The notes under the pieces are model-generated. The model was not told the origin of the DNA. It searched no databases and worked only from the letters and a program-made list of their open reading frames with translations. Positions 19,965-28,923 of a stretch of DNA of 64,000 nt are shown in pieces (position 1 is the first letter of the stretch; each line of letters starts with the position of its first letter). A program made the translations under genes and the position numbers. Origin of the DNA: Pseudooceanicola marinus (GTDB lineage: Bacteria; Pseudomonadota; Alphaproteobacteria; Rhodobacterales; Rhodobacteraceae); the NCBI RefSeq assembly GCF_020177265.1, contig NZ_JAIVMC010000009.1:124001-188000 (forward strand), read 5' to 3'.

Positions 19965-20623
19965 TCCGGCTGCAGGACCTGAGCAAGGTTTATGTCAGGG
20001 ATGGGCAGCGCGTTCTGGTGGCAGATCGGATCTGTGCCACTTTTCCGGCCCGCCGCTCGATCGCCCTTCTGGGGCGGAACGGGGCCGGAAAGTCGACGCT
20101 GCTGAAGCTGATCGCGGGCACAGAAGACGTCAGCGGAGGGTCGGTGATCACCACCGGCACGGTTTCCTGGCCGGTGGGCTTCGCCGGGGCCTTCCATCCG
20201 CGCCTGACGGGGGTGCAGAACGTGCGTTTCGTGGCCCGGATCCACGGTGTGGACAGTGATGCCCTGCTGCAGTTCGTCGAGGATTTCGCGGAGCTTGGCG
20301 CGCGGATTCGCCTGCCCTACAGCTCCTTTTCTTCGGGCATGCGTGCGCGCATGGCCTTTGGCCTGTCCATGGGGTTGGGCTTCGACACTTACCTCGTGGA
20401 TGAGATCACGGCAGTGGGCGATGCTGCCTTTCGCCGTCGCAGCGCGGCCCTGTTCCGGGAGCGGCTGACCCGCGCCGGGGCCATCGTCGTCAGCCACTCC
20501 ATGCCGCAGTTGCGAGAGCTGTGCGATATGGGCGCCGTGCTCGAAGGGGGGCGGTTGACGATGTACGGGGACCTGGAAGAGGCGATTGCCCACCACCAGC
20601 GGAACATGGCCCAGGCCGCGTGA
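19961..20623 (+). CDS. kpsT: Polysaccharide export ABC ATPase, KpsT-like
   Basis: A 220-residue ATPase with Walker A GRNGAGKST (residues 38-46) and the modified signature FSSGMRAR found in capsule and O-antigen exporters in place of LSGGQ. Walker B is YLVDEI. It lacks the C-terminal carbohydrate-binding extension of Wzt proteins, so a capsule-type (group 2) system is more likely than O-antigen. Overlaps kpsE by 4 bases. Confidence 0.9.
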   Translation: MIRLQDLSKVYVRDGQRVLVADRICATFPARRSIALLGRNGAGKSTLLKLIAGTEDVSGGSVITTGTVSWPVGFAGAFHPRLTGVQNVRFVARIHGVDSDALLQFVEDFAELGARIRLPYSSFSSGMRARMAFGLSMGLGFDTYLVDEITAVGDAAFRRRSAALFRERLTRAGAIVVSHSMPQLRELCDMGAVLEGGRLTMYGDLEEAIAHHQRNMAQAA

Positions 20624-20787
20624 CTGACCGTTGGGCCTCGCCCCCGAGCAAGTCGGGGAGGGCCGTCACGGGCAAAGGTCCGGACCGATTGTTCGTAGTT
20701 TGCCCAATGAGCCGTGCATCAATTAACGCGGCAGCAAGAACCACGGACTAGAACCCCCTGGACGGAACCTCGCGAGGAGCGAAAGGC

Positions 20788-22149
20788 ATGGGCCTATTCG
20801 GGAACAGGACGACGGCTGCTGCCGGACTATCGGCCGATGAGGCGGCGATCCTTCAGATCGTGGAAACGACCCAGGCGGTCATCCATTTCGAACCGTCTGG
20901 ACGGATTCTCGGCGCGAACCGGAACTTCCTCGATGTTCTGGGTTACAGCGCGGGAGAGGTGGTCGGTCAGCACCACTCCATCTTCGTCGATCCCGCCTAT
21001 GCCGCCGGAGCCGAATATGCCCGTTTCTGGGAGCGTCTCCGGACAGGCGAGCCCGTTACAGACCAGTTTCCCCGTGTCACCAAGGGCGGCAAGCGGATCT
21101 GGATCCAGGCGACCTATGCGCCGGTCCGTGATGCTTCTGGTCAAATCGTGCGGGTGACCAAGATCGCGACCGACGTGACCATGCGACGCACCGCGATCGA
21201 AAGGATCAGCGCGGCGCTGGAGAAACTGAGCCAGGGCGATCTGAACGTTCGCGTGCAGACACCTGGCGTGCCGGACCTCGACACGCTGACCCTGGCCTTC
21301 AATACCTCTCTGGAAAACCTCGGGCGCATCATCGGTGAGGTTCAATCCGTGGTGGTCGACGTCGAAGGGGTCAGTCAACAGATCGGCGGTACGACTGACG
21401 ATCTTTCGCGCAGGACCGAAAGCCAGGCGGCGACGCTGGAGCAGACGGCTGCGGCCATCGAGGAGTTGAACACCAGTGCGCGAGTCGCTGCGGACGGCGC
21501 CACCGGCGTGAAACGTTCGGCGGACGAGACCCGCAGCGCGGCCCAGACCAGCGGTGACCTGATGGATCAGGTGACCAACGCGATGGAGAGAATCGAGCAC
21601 TCGTCGAAGGCGATCGCGGAGATCCTGTCGGTGATCAACGACATTGCCTTCCAGACCAACCTGCTGGCGCTGAACGCGGGGGTCGAGGCAGCGCGCGCGG
21701 GCGAGGCGGGGCTGGGCTTTGCCGTCGTGGCAAGCGAAGTGCGTTCTCTGGCCAGCCGCACTTCGGAATCAGCTCGCGAAATCAAGACCCTGATCGATCA
21801 GAGCTCTGACCATGTCACCCATGGATCCAACCTCGTGCGGCAGACCGGTACGGAATTGCGTGGCATCTTCGATCGCGTGGCGGCGATGACCCAGCAGATC
21901 GATGATGTCGTCCTCGGGATTTCGCAGCAGACAACGACGATTGGTGAGATCAACAGCGCCGTCACCAATCTGGACCAGGTCACACAGCGCAACGCCGCGA
22001 TTGCCATCGAGACGGCGGAGGCGACCCGGAGCCTGTCGCAGAAAAGCGCCATGCTGCGGGAGCAGATGTCGTCCCTGCACATCCGTCCGGGCGGCGGCGC
22101 TTGGGACACGCAGGTGCAGGGGATGCCGGCACAGCTGCGCGCCGGTTGA
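20788..22149 (+). CDS. Soluble PAS-domain methyl-accepting chemotaxis protein
   Basis: A 453-residue chemoreceptor with no membrane helix. The N-terminus has a PAS domain (about residues 22-130: [20 protein letters not shown], then [11 protein letters not shown]), a short HAMP-like linker (about 140-190), and an MCP signalling domain. The conserved hairpin tip [19 protein letters not shown] lies at about 289-307 and would contact CheA and CheW. It should be a cytoplasmic sensor, perhaps for redox or oxygen via the PAS domain. No C-terminal CheR-binding pentapeptide is seen. CGAGGAG stands upstream of ATG 20788. Confidence 0.9.
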   Translation: MGLFGNRTTAAAGLSADEAAILQIVETTQAVIHFEPSGRILGANRNFLDVLGYSAGEVVGQHHSIFVDPAYAAGAEYARFWERLRTGEPVTDQFPRVTKGGKRIWIQATYAPVRDASGQIVRVTKIATDVTMRRTAIERISAALEKLSQGDLNVRVQTPGVPDLDTLTLAFNTSLENLGRIIGEVQSVVVDVEGVSQQIGGTTDDLSRRTESQAATLEQTAAAIEELNTSARVAADGATGVKRSADETRSAAQTSGDLMDQVTNAMERIEHSSKAIAEILSVINDIAFQTNLLALNAGVEAARAGEAGLGFAVVASEVRSLASRTSESAREIKTLIDQSSDHVTHGSNLVRQTGTELRGIFDRVAAMTQQIDDVVLGISQQTTTIGEINSAVTNLDQVTQRNAAIAIETAEATRSLSQKSAMLREQMSSLHIRPGGGAWDTQVQGMPAQLRAG

Positions 22150-22396
22150 CCTGTCCGCTGCGCTGACTACGGCGCGAGCGTGAGGCTTCGACATCGCCGG
22201 CCGATAGTCCGGTCCGTGCTTCCGAGGGGCCGCACCCGAAATGGGAGGAGCTTCGGTTCCGCGTGGCCCCGGGGCGCCTCCTTTATTCAGGCTGTGCCGT
22301 CGATCGCCAGGGCCAGGTCGGCCGGTTACTTGGAGTGTTGGTCAGTTGCGGGGCGCGGTCAGGCGTCGCAGGCGCCGAAGAGGTCGCCATCTTGCC
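22150..22396. other. Chromosomal flank left of the integrated element
   Basis: No convincing gene. Before integration this sequence would have lain directly downstream of tRNA-Arg(TCT), joined at the 16-bp core that now begins at 22397. Confidence 0.5.
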
Positions 22397-22412
22397 GTGG
22401 CGACCCCGGAAG
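22397..22412. repeat. attL: attL core (16-bp direct repeat)
   Basis: GTGGCGACCCCGGAAG is identical to 59472-59487, which is the 3' end of tRNA-Arg. The repeats bracket about 37 kb with a tyrosine integrase at the right end. The match stops after 16 bases on this side. Confidence 0.85.
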
Positions 22413-22673
22413 AACAACTCTGAACCGCGAGGTATCAAGGGCTTAAATCCGAAAGATCCAAGAATCCGAGCCTATAGGAATCAATGGGTTGCGACAGAGG
22501 TTCCAACTCAATTGCGGGCGTGCCAGGCCCGGACAAAACAAAGCAATCGGTGAATCTTGAAACGCCTCTGAGCATGGGCCCTAGACCTTAGGATAGTGTT
22601 CACTGGAGCCGGAGGGCACTATGCTTAGGATTGTATTCCTTGCTCCTTCTCCAGCTTTGTGACGAGTGCCCTG

Positions 22674-22943
22674 ATGACCGCCTCAGTGTTCCCACCAACC
22701 AGGTTCGACTACCTTGCGATCGACCGCTATTGCTCGGCCTGTGACGCCTCCACCAGGATGACGATTTCAGATGTGAGGTACGGAACGATGCCGGTCTGTC
22801 CTCAATGTGCCGAACCATGGGCGGATGGAATGAAATGGCTGCTGCGCGGGCTCAACGTGACCGAGCACTACTTGCAGTCCAGGTCCACGGACGAACACAA
22901 ACGCGGGGCCTCTGGTCATATCAGAGGCCACAGGTGTACCTAG
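22674..22943 (+). CDS. Small zinc-ribbon-like protein
   Basis: An 89-residue protein with two CXXC pairs, YCSACD and VCPQCA, about 27 residues apart, a zinc-ribbon arrangement. The middle of the protein is tryptophan-containing (PWADGMKWLL) and the tail is basic. ATG 22674 is taken as start; a GTG at 22659 is also in frame. Its TAG stop overlaps the stop of the convergent gene. Function unknown; it is element cargo next to attL. Confidence 0.5.
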   Translation: MTASVFPPTRFDYLAIDRYCSACDASTRMTISDVRYGTMPVCPQCAEPWADGMKWLLRGLNVTEHYLQSRSTDEHKRGASGHIRGHRCT

Positions 22944-23146
22944 ATCCGCTCACCCCGTCTCCGCCTCAGCTCCAGATCCGCATCGGTCATCCAGTGGACA
23001 ATGGTGGCCTCCGCGCTCTTACAGCCGCACTTGGAGCATACGGCGGCGGCCTGAACCTGATCGGCCGTTCGGAGCCGCAAAAAGGGTTCCGCGAGGCGCG
23101 TGGTGCTGTGGCCGCAGCGGCAGAAGAGCGAGATGATCAGTGGCAC
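22940..23146 (-). CDS. Small zinc-ribbon-like protein, convergent
   Basis: A 68-residue protein with FCRCGH and VCSKCGC cysteine clusters about 28 residues apart, again a zinc-ribbon layout, ending in an arginine-rich tail. It has only a GTG start (23146) and no clear ribosome site. Its stop shares the palindrome CTAG at 22940-22943 with the facing zinc-ribbon gene. Function unknown. Confidence 0.5.
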   Translation of the reverse strand: MPLIISLFCRCGHSTTRLAEPFLRLRTADQVQAAAVCSKCGCKSAEATIVHWMTDADLELRRRRGERI

Positions 23147-23267
23147 TGAGCAGGCCTGCCTCGCAAGAACAAGTCGAGAACTTATAGCCTAGCGAAACGC
23201 CAATCAACGGCCTAGAGCTAGGTGGCCAGGCTGCCCGCGAAGAGACAGCCTAGCCTGCCATGGGTCG

Positions 23268-24029
23268 CTACGCGGCGCCAGGCTTCGGGAGCAGGTACGG
23301 GAGATACTCAAGTGCGACCGGGTCCTTCGCCTGGAAGTAACTGGCCGCTCGATTTGGGATCCACACCTCAAAGAAGTGGGCTCGGAACGGTGGCAGAAGT
23401 GAGTTCGGGTACGCCTTCGGATGAACCACACGCCCGTCCTCAAATTCGTGTCGGTAAGTTGGCAGGCTGTCTGTATCCACGTTGAGGCTGTCCCGCAGAA
23501 ACTTGCAGAACATCCTGCCTTCCGAGATGTCCGGTAGCATGTTCTCGGGCATTTGATAGCCTCTGGATTCCATAGGGCCAATCAGCTGGACCATCATCTC
23601 CTGGAGCATGGACCAGTGGCCATATGGGACTGCCTGCATGTTGGAGGTGTAGCGGCGAAGATGATAGCTATAGCCTGTCTGGGCATGACGGCCACTAAGC
23701 CAATCAAAGACCCATTTACTCACCTTCAGCGCAAACTCCGGAGAGAGCCATTGCGCCAAATGTATCGCGACCTGCGGGTGCACCCATGTGCCTTGCAACC
23801 TAGGCTCGCCGCCCTTCGCCGCCTTAACAAGTTCCGATATGGGAATTCCCATATCGGCCTCCGCAGCAGACAAGAAAGCCTTCGTGCTCGACAGCCGCGC
23901 GTAGTCGGCCCACATCTTGCCAGCTACTCGGCACATTGCGGTGGCGTTGATGTAGCCATCTTTGGCCCGCTGCTGGACCGGACTACCCTGCACTTCGTGC
24001 TCTATCAGTTTCAGTGCGTACTGCGTCAT
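23268..24029 (-). CDS. KilA-N domain protein, BstA-like
   Basis: A 253-residue protein. The N-terminal half (about residues 5-110) is a KilA-N domain: KDGYINATAMC, then the GTWVHPQVAIHLAQWLSPEF core with the KVSKWVFDWL helix. KilA-N is a phage DNA-binding domain. The C-terminal part ends in a conserved-looking block (PTYRHEFEDGRVV through YLPYLLPKP). This architecture recalls BstA, a prophage-encoded abortive-infection protein; that link is from memory and needs alignment. The start at 24029 follows AAAGGAG. Other possibility: phage antirepressor. Confidence 0.75.
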   Translation of the reverse strand: MTQYALKLIEHEVQGSPVQQRAKDGYINATAMCRVAGKMWADYARLSSTKAFLSAAEADMGIPISELVKAAKGGEPRLQGTWVHPQVAIHLAQWLSPEFALKVSKWVFDWLSGRHAQTGYSYHLRRYTSNMQAVPYGHWSMLQEMMVQLIGPMESRGYQMPENMLPDISEGRMFCKFLRDSLNVDTDSLPTYRHEFEDGRVVHPKAYPNSLLPPFRAHFFEVWIPNRAASYFQAKDPVALEYLPYLLPKPGAA

Positions 24030-24875
24030 CTCCGCTCCTTTCGAGCGTCGTTTCGCTGCTACGCGGCCTTGACCAACCGTGATGGACACAGTTAGATCGG
24101 GATGTTCCGTGAGTGGTGCCACGTGCAGCGTGGTTATCGGAAATCTGCCGGGGCACTAGTATTGGACCACCTGTGTCCCGGCTCTCACCCGCACAGAATA
24201 CGAAACCAGACCGGTCAGCGCAAAGATGACCTTGCACAAATTTGCGCTTGACTGATCTGCCGTCATCTCAGAATCAATCACCCTATTGAATTCAAAGTGT
24301 AATGCGAGCAGGTAGGCGCTGTGTGGGTTCAGTTTTTCTTTGGACTTTACCGCCAGGGGGAAGGTAATTTTACTTGCGGGAAGGCCAGCTAGATCCGGCC
24401 TCAATTCCCCGTAGATGCAGCAGGCAAGTCGAAAACGATTCGCGCTATTCGCACATCGCGCGACGGGCGCTCGCGAGAACTAACGATGCTTCAGAATCAT
24501 CCGGTCGGGTAAATTTCAGAAAGCGATCCAGCTAAGGTCCCCCGGAGGCCTCGCACTCCGCCTTTTAGGTCGCATTGGTCTTCAGGTCGCGCCGCATGTT
24601 CCAGGCCGCATGGGCTGCTCGCCAGTCGATCTCGGCCTGGCTGACGATCCGCATCACCTCCACGTCGCAAAAGGCCGGGCCGGTTGGCGGAGCTGTTTGA
24701 GTGTTCGAGCACCATGCTGAATTATGTCGATCTGCGCAAATCAATGGGCCTCGAGGCTATCTTCAGGCTTAACGGTGCAAGACCAAAAGACAGAAGTCGG
24801 TGTATGTCCTGCCGGGCAGGCTCATTCGGCTATGTCTGGGAGTAGCAGAGGCGAAGGTCACCGCTCGCCCCACTT
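24030..24875. other. Low-GC gap with possible gene debris
   Basis: About 850 bp with no convincing intact gene. A minus-strand frame at 24156-24404 (82 residues, TTG start) looks partly protein-like but has no ribosome site. At about 24567-24700 a minus-strand stretch of high-GC codons (reading DVEVMRIVSQAEIDW, then ending RRDLKTNAT and a stop) looks like the 3' end of a lost gene. A small inverted repeat CCACG/CGTGG lies near 24119-24133, upstream of the KilA-N gene. Confidence 0.35.
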
Positions 24876-25463
24876 TCAAAACGGATCGGAGTTGCCCCCG
24901 AATGGATCAGCCGAGCTATAGCTTCGGTTTCCTGTGATTGTTTGCCAGCACTCTACAAACTTGAGAATGGAAGCATAGGATCCACCTAGAGAGAAGACCG
25001 CCAGTCGCCGACCATCTGCGTTGTAGAGAGCCACAGCATTACCCTGCATTACATCGTCCACGAAGTGAATCGCGCTGCTCACATCATCTGGAGTGATAGA
25101 GATGGCGTTGTCCTCACCATACCCGTCCATATCCCAACGCTTGTAATCAACGTCCAAACGGAAGCGAATTTTGCGACCAGGAATACTCCAAGTGTTATCG
25201 ATGATCATCACCGTGAACTGCCCACTACCATAGCCGATGAGCGAAAAGTGCTGACCGCGATCGTTCAGGGTCTCAGCAGAACACCACAGCTCTCCATCGA
25301 GACCATCATGAGTAAGGACCGTCTCCCAAGCGCCCTTTGAAAACAAAAGGCGCGTATCATATCGCTCCTGCGCAGTTGCATTATTTGGTACGGAGGGCGC
25401 CAGTAGCGCAGCAACCGATAGGAAAAAAAGTGCACGTTTTACGGTATTTCCAAGCCACTCCAT
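24876..25463 (-). CDS. Secreted protein of unknown function
   Basis: A 195-residue protein with a clear Sec signal: basic start, a hydrophobic ALFFLSVAALLAPSV core and NATAQ before the mature part. The mature protein has two cysteines (ELWCSA and VECWQT) that could form a disulfide, and alternating beta-type sequence. The C-terminal AVFSLGGSYASILKFVECW resembles the end of IalB-like domains, but the match is weak. Codon use is lower in GC than the chromosome. It is cargo of the integrated element. Confidence 0.6.
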   Translation of the reverse strand: MEWLGNTVKRALFFLSVAALLAPSVPNNATAQERYDTRLLFSKGAWETVLTHDGLDGELWCSAETLNDRGQHFSLIGYGSGQFTVMIIDNTWSIPGRKIRFRLDVDYKRWDMDGYGEDNAISITPDDVSSAIHFVDDVMQGNAVALYNADGRRLAVFSLGGSYASILKFVECWQTITGNRSYSSADPFGGNSDPF

Positions 25464-26208
25464 ACGAACCCCAAGCCATTGATCTCATTCACGGTACATG
25501 CCCAAACGGCCATCACTGCAAACCTGCGACAATGCACAGGTTATGGACAAAGATTGAACGATGCAACGTGAGCAAAGCTTAGGGTCAGGCTTTATAACCA
25601 TTGCGCTCAAGTCTCATAGCCACAAGAGCAAGGTTGCGGTCAGTACGATGACAGAGAGAAAGACCTTCAGGCATCTGTCGCAGCGGGTCGCGACGCGTCC
25701 CAGCCCTTCATAGCTGTGCCTTCCTGCCGCTCCTAACCGCGAGTTTCAGGTGGGGCGACCTACGCCAGCACTCGCCTGGAGCTGCCCGTTGCTCAGCACG
25801 CGCCCCCTGAAAGCACTATAAACTGCCGTTTATTTCTGATAGACGACTCCCTGCGAGTGACTAGGAAGGTCTTTCTGGCGAAGGTGTTCTCGCGGCCCAA
25901 AACTGGCCTTTCTGCCGCCTGGGACGGCGGCGATGCGCACGGCCCTGGGTCGGAAATCACCCAGCCATAACGCCTGTCCCCCCGTACAAGTCACTCGCAC
26001 CTTGCCTTAGCATCTCGGAAAACCAGAGCGAGGCCTGACATCAAGAAGTTACCGACCTGTTTTATAGCTCAACTTTGCCCCTTCAGCTCCCTTAGGCACT
26101 GTTCGATGGGGAGGGTTGTTCATGGCGCCCATGACAGTCACATACAAGTGTACAGGTGCAGCTATCCGAAGAACTTCAACGAACGGCGGCTAGTGGTAGA
26201 CTAAACGC
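25464..26208. other. Low-GC gap containing an IS fragment
   Basis: About 745 bp without an intact gene. It contains the IS5-type transposase remnant at 25614-25700 and otherwise no recognisable feature. Confidence 0.5.
25614..25700 (-). pseudogene. C-terminal remnant of an IS5-family transposase
   Basis: Reading the minus strand into the stop at 25614-25616 gives SYEGLGRVATRCDRCLKVF followed by LSVIVLTATLLLWL. This closely resembles the conserved C-terminus of IS5-group transposases (RRVATRYDRC..K.FLSAIALAA...FWL). The frame degenerates upstream of about 25700, and no N-terminal part or terminal repeats were found. It marks a past insertion in the cargo region. Confidence 0.65.
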
Positions 26209-27015
26209 ATGACGAAAACACCTTGCCTCTCACCAACAGCGAGCAGCCTGTCAGATCTGAGAGATCAGCTATCCCTGTTCGCAGCACATGAGGTCAGAGA
26301 GGCACGAGAGTACTATCTGCACCGTCTCGCAGAGCTCTTCGAGGCACATAGCGCAGCCTGGGTCATATCGGTGCTGAAGAACAATGGCACGGAAGAAGAC
26401 CCCTCGCTCGATTGGTCCCCGCGCGTGTTGACCAAGCTTCGCGTGGATGGCTCTTTCACCGCGACACTCAGAGCCACTAACAAACCCCTAGCCGATAAAG
26501 AGCTCGGCGTTACCACGATGGGCCGGTTGGCTGACGCTGGTTCATTTCATATCTATCAGCTAACTGATCTAGCCGATGAAGCGTCAGGGGTATCATCCCG
26601 CCGTCGGGAGTTCCTTCTGGAGATGGGGCTGTCCGATTCCATGTGTGGACTAGTGCCAGTAGGGACGGACATCTACGTGCATGTCCGTGTTGATCGCGGG
26701 GCGAAGCAGCCGATCTTCAACCAAGAGGAGGCAGCGGCTTACGCTTCCGCCCTCCAGGGCCTGAAATGGTTCTTCAAACAGCAGGTGCTCGGCGAAGGGA
26801 TCTTCTCAGCCCACACTTATCTAACAAACGCTGAACGCGAGGTCCTACTCTGTTTGCTACAAGGGGATTCCAAGGACGTCATTGCACATAATCTGTCGAA
26901 GAGCCCCCACACAATCAGTGACGCCGTCAAGAACATTTTCAAGAAATGCGGCGTCGATAGTCGTCCCGCTCTGACAGCGCTCTGGCTAGGAAAGGGCGTG
27001 CGCACCGTCTCGTAG
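26209..27015 (+). CDS. LuxR-type HTH transcriptional regulator
   Basis: A 268-residue protein. The C-terminal 62 residues form a LuxR/GerE HTH: LTNAEREVLLCLLQGDSKDV, then IAHNLSKSPHTISDAVKNIF and a KCGVDSR turn. The N-terminal 190 residues show no domain I can name and lack the autoinducer-binding signature residues. There is no response-regulator receiver domain. Codon use is lower in GC than the core genome. It is cargo between the IS remnant and the phage lysis genes; targets unknown. Confidence 0.8.
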   Translation: MTKTPCLSPTASSLSDLRDQLSLFAAHEVREAREYYLHRLAELFEAHSAAWVISVLKNNGTEEDPSLDWSPRVLTKLRVDGSFTATLRATNKPLADKELGVTTMGRLADAGSFHIYQLTDLADEASGVSSRRREFLLEMGLSDSMCGLVPVGTDIYVHVRVDRGAKQPIFNQEEAAAYASALQGLKWFFKQQVLGEGIFSAHTYLTNAEREVLLCLLQGDSKDVIAHNLSKSPHTISDAVKNIFKKCGVDSRPALTALWLGKGVRTVS

Positions 27016-27314
27016 GGTGGGTCGCCGATACGTAGCCTCGGAGTTAGAACAACTGCCCCGTTTCGGTCGAAAACAGCCTGCCCAAAAGCTCACCCCTGTT
27101 CTCGCAATCCCGGGCATTCATCGGCCGAGCGTATGGGTGGAGCAGAAAGTCTGCTAAACGCGATGCTGCGAGTGGCCCTTCGCTTGGTTGAGGCCGTGTC
27201 AACGTCTGAAGCTGTTCCCGTTGCAGCTTCCAATTGCGGCACGCCCGCGGGAAAGGCGCCTGGCTAGGCCTCGACCATGCTCCCACACCATTGGGTCACT
27301 CGCACCACAAATCG
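27016..27314. other. Gap between cargo and phage lysis genes
   Basis: About 300 bp with no gene I can support. It separates the plus-strand LuxR-type gene from the minus-strand end of the phage late operon, so a terminator is expected, but none was clearly seen. Confidence 0.4.
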
Positions 27315-27896
27315 TCAGCTCTCGGCGCGTCGCCACTCTTCGATAGCTGCGTTGCCCTCAACACCCGCGCTCACTGCCCGCAGACCAAGCTCCGCATCCG
27401 CCCCGCTATCCGCCACGCCCGGACTGTCGGCCCGCAGCTTGCGCAGCGCGGCCAGGCTCTCAACCACCTGCGGGACCCGCGACATGGTATCGGCGATGCT
27501 CTTCTGGAACTCCTGACCCTTCACCTGCTGACGAGCGCCGAAGTAGAAGCTGACCACGACGCCAAGAAGCCACCACAGCGGCTCCGGCACCAGGGCGAGG
27601 CCGGTCATCCGCTCCGCGAACCAGATCGGATCGACCATGGCCGCCACCAGCAGCCCCACGACACCGAAAGCCATGGCCGGGCGCGGCAACCGGTTCAGAC
27701 CGTCGATCATGCCGTCGAACCAGTTCCGGCGGGGCTGGCCGTATTCGGCCGCCATCTGCGCTAGGGCGGCCGCTTGAGCATTGGCCCCACGCTGATCGGC
27801 CGCCTCAGCATTCACGCGGAACACCTCGGCCGTCTCGCGGATCACGTTGCGCTCGCCCCCGAAGAGCGCGCTGAACAGGGTGGTAATCAGTCCCAT
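27315..27896 (-). CDS. Holin, GTA 3TM type
   Basis: A 193-residue protein with an amphipathic N-terminus (GLITTLFSALFGG) and two or three central membrane helices (about residues 72-135), including RPAMAFGVVGLLVAAMVDPIW and PLWWLLGVVVSFYFGARQ. This matches the three-TM holin of gene transfer agents. It would open the inner membrane for endolysin exit. It overlaps the endolysin gene by 10 bases and is the last gene of the late operon. Confidence 0.8.
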   Translation of the reverse strand: MGLITTLFSALFGGERNVIRETAEVFRVNAEAADQRGANAQAAALAQMAAEYGQPRRNWFDGMIDGLNRLPRPAMAFGVVGLLVAAMVDPIWFAERMTGLALVPEPLWWLLGVVVSFYFGARQQVKGQEFQKSIADTMSRVPQVVESLAALRKLRADSPGVADSGADAELGLRAVSAGVEGNAAIEEWRRAES

Positions 27897-28507
27897 TTGG
27901 AAGTCCTTTCCCGAAACTCTGCCGCGCTCATGTGATAGCGCGGATCCATGAACTCCTCGGCGCGGCGGATCCAGCCACCTTTCCCGCCATCACGGGCGCG
28001 GCAATACTTGCGCGAGGGCGGCCGGCGATCGGCCAGGGCGAAGTAGTAATTGCGCCGGGCGATCCCGTAGGCATCGCGCAGGTAGCCGCCCGCGCTCTGC
28101 GCCACCGCATGGGCGGCCCCGATGCTCTGCGGCCCCAGGGCGCCATCCACAGCCACGTCCTGGCCGAACTCGCGCAGCAGCCGCTGCATGATCTTCACCG
28201 CGTTCGCGCCGGCGTTGACGTTCATGTCGAAGACCGTGTCGACCAGGTCGGTCGGCAGTTCGTCGATCCTTGGCGCATAGAGGTAGTGATCCAGGAAGAT
28301 GTCGGTGGCCTGGTCGCGGGACAGCGCCCGCACATCCGCCACGTCCACATCACCGTCCCGGTCCAGGTCGAGGCCGAGGCGGCGCATCGTGTGGATCGTC
28401 ACGCCGAAGTTCGTGGCGCCGCCCGGGTCGTCGGGATCGTTCACGAAGCCGCCCTCACGGGCGACGATGCTCCTTGCAATCGATTGTACGCTTAGATCAT
28501 AGGGCAT
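27887..28507 (-). CDS. Endolysin, glycoside hydrolase 108 muramidase
   Basis: A 206-residue endolysin. The EGGFVNDPDDPGGATNFGVT segment (E18 catalytic) is the GH108 signature, followed by a C-terminal peptidoglycan-binding region. A DRDGDVDVADV stretch near residue 50 resembles a calcium-binding EF loop and is common in this family. It would cleave the glycan strand of peptidoglycan. No signal peptide, consistent with release through the neighbouring holin. Confidence 0.88.
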   Translation of the reverse strand: MPYDLSVQSIARSIVAREGGFVNDPDDPGGATNFGVTIHTMRRLGLDLDRDGDVDVADVRALSRDQATDIFLDHYLYAPRIDELPTDLVDTVFDMNVNAGANAVKIMQRLLREFGQDVAVDGALGPQSIGAAHAVAQSAGGYLRDAYGIARRNYYFALADRRPPSRKYCRARDGGKGGWIRRAEEFMDPRYHMSAAEFRERTSKWD

Positions 28508-28509
28508 GG

Positions 28510-28821
28510 TTACCTCCCATCAGGGGTGCGCTCGATCCGTTCGAGGCGCGCGTCGATCCGAGACAGCAGGCCCAGGATCGAGGAAAAGCGCTCATCGGCG
28601 CGGGCGAGTTCGTTTTCCAGGGCGCGCGTGCGGCGCTCCAGGTCCGCGACACGCAGCGCGGCTTCGTCGATCTCGGCGACACTGCGCGCGATCTCGGCCG
28701 CATTGGCCTGGGTCCTGGCATCGACTGCGACGAAGGTCGCAGTGCCGGTCACGATCATGCCGACCAACACCAGGACATTCCCGAAGCTGATATTTCTGGT
28801 GAATTCCGGTTTCGCTGTCAT
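28510..28821 (-). CDS. Small membrane coiled-coil phage protein, possibly spanin-like
   Basis: A 103-residue protein with one membrane helix (about residues 14-33) and a long charged helical region (about 38-97) rich in heptad-like Arg, Glu, Leu and Ala. It lies 2 bp upstream of the endolysin gene. Topology and position resemble an inner-membrane spanin subunit, but no partner outer-membrane lipoprotein is embedded in or next to it, so this is only a suggestion. Confidence 0.6.
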   Translation of the reverse strand: MTAKPEFTRNISFGNVLVLVGMIVTGTATFVAVDARTQANAAEIARSVAEIDEAALRVADLERRTRALENELARADERFSSILGLLSRIDARLERIERTPDGR

Positions 28822-28923
28822 CCTGCCCCCTTTCAGGCAATACGCGGCTTAGGGGCGCGCCGCTGTCGGCACGCCCTCGCAATCTAGAGAGGGCCTTCAG
28901 GACCCCGAGTGCTGGTGTTGGCG

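Noticed and set aside
27016-27060. A left att site near 27.0 kb
   Set aside because: GGGTGGGTCGCC there resembles part of the core but breaks after a few bases; the copy at 22397 matches all 16.
28510-28821. A definite Rz/Rz1 spanin pair
   Set aside because: Only the inner-membrane-like coiled-coil protein is present; no small lipoprotein frame was found in or beside it.
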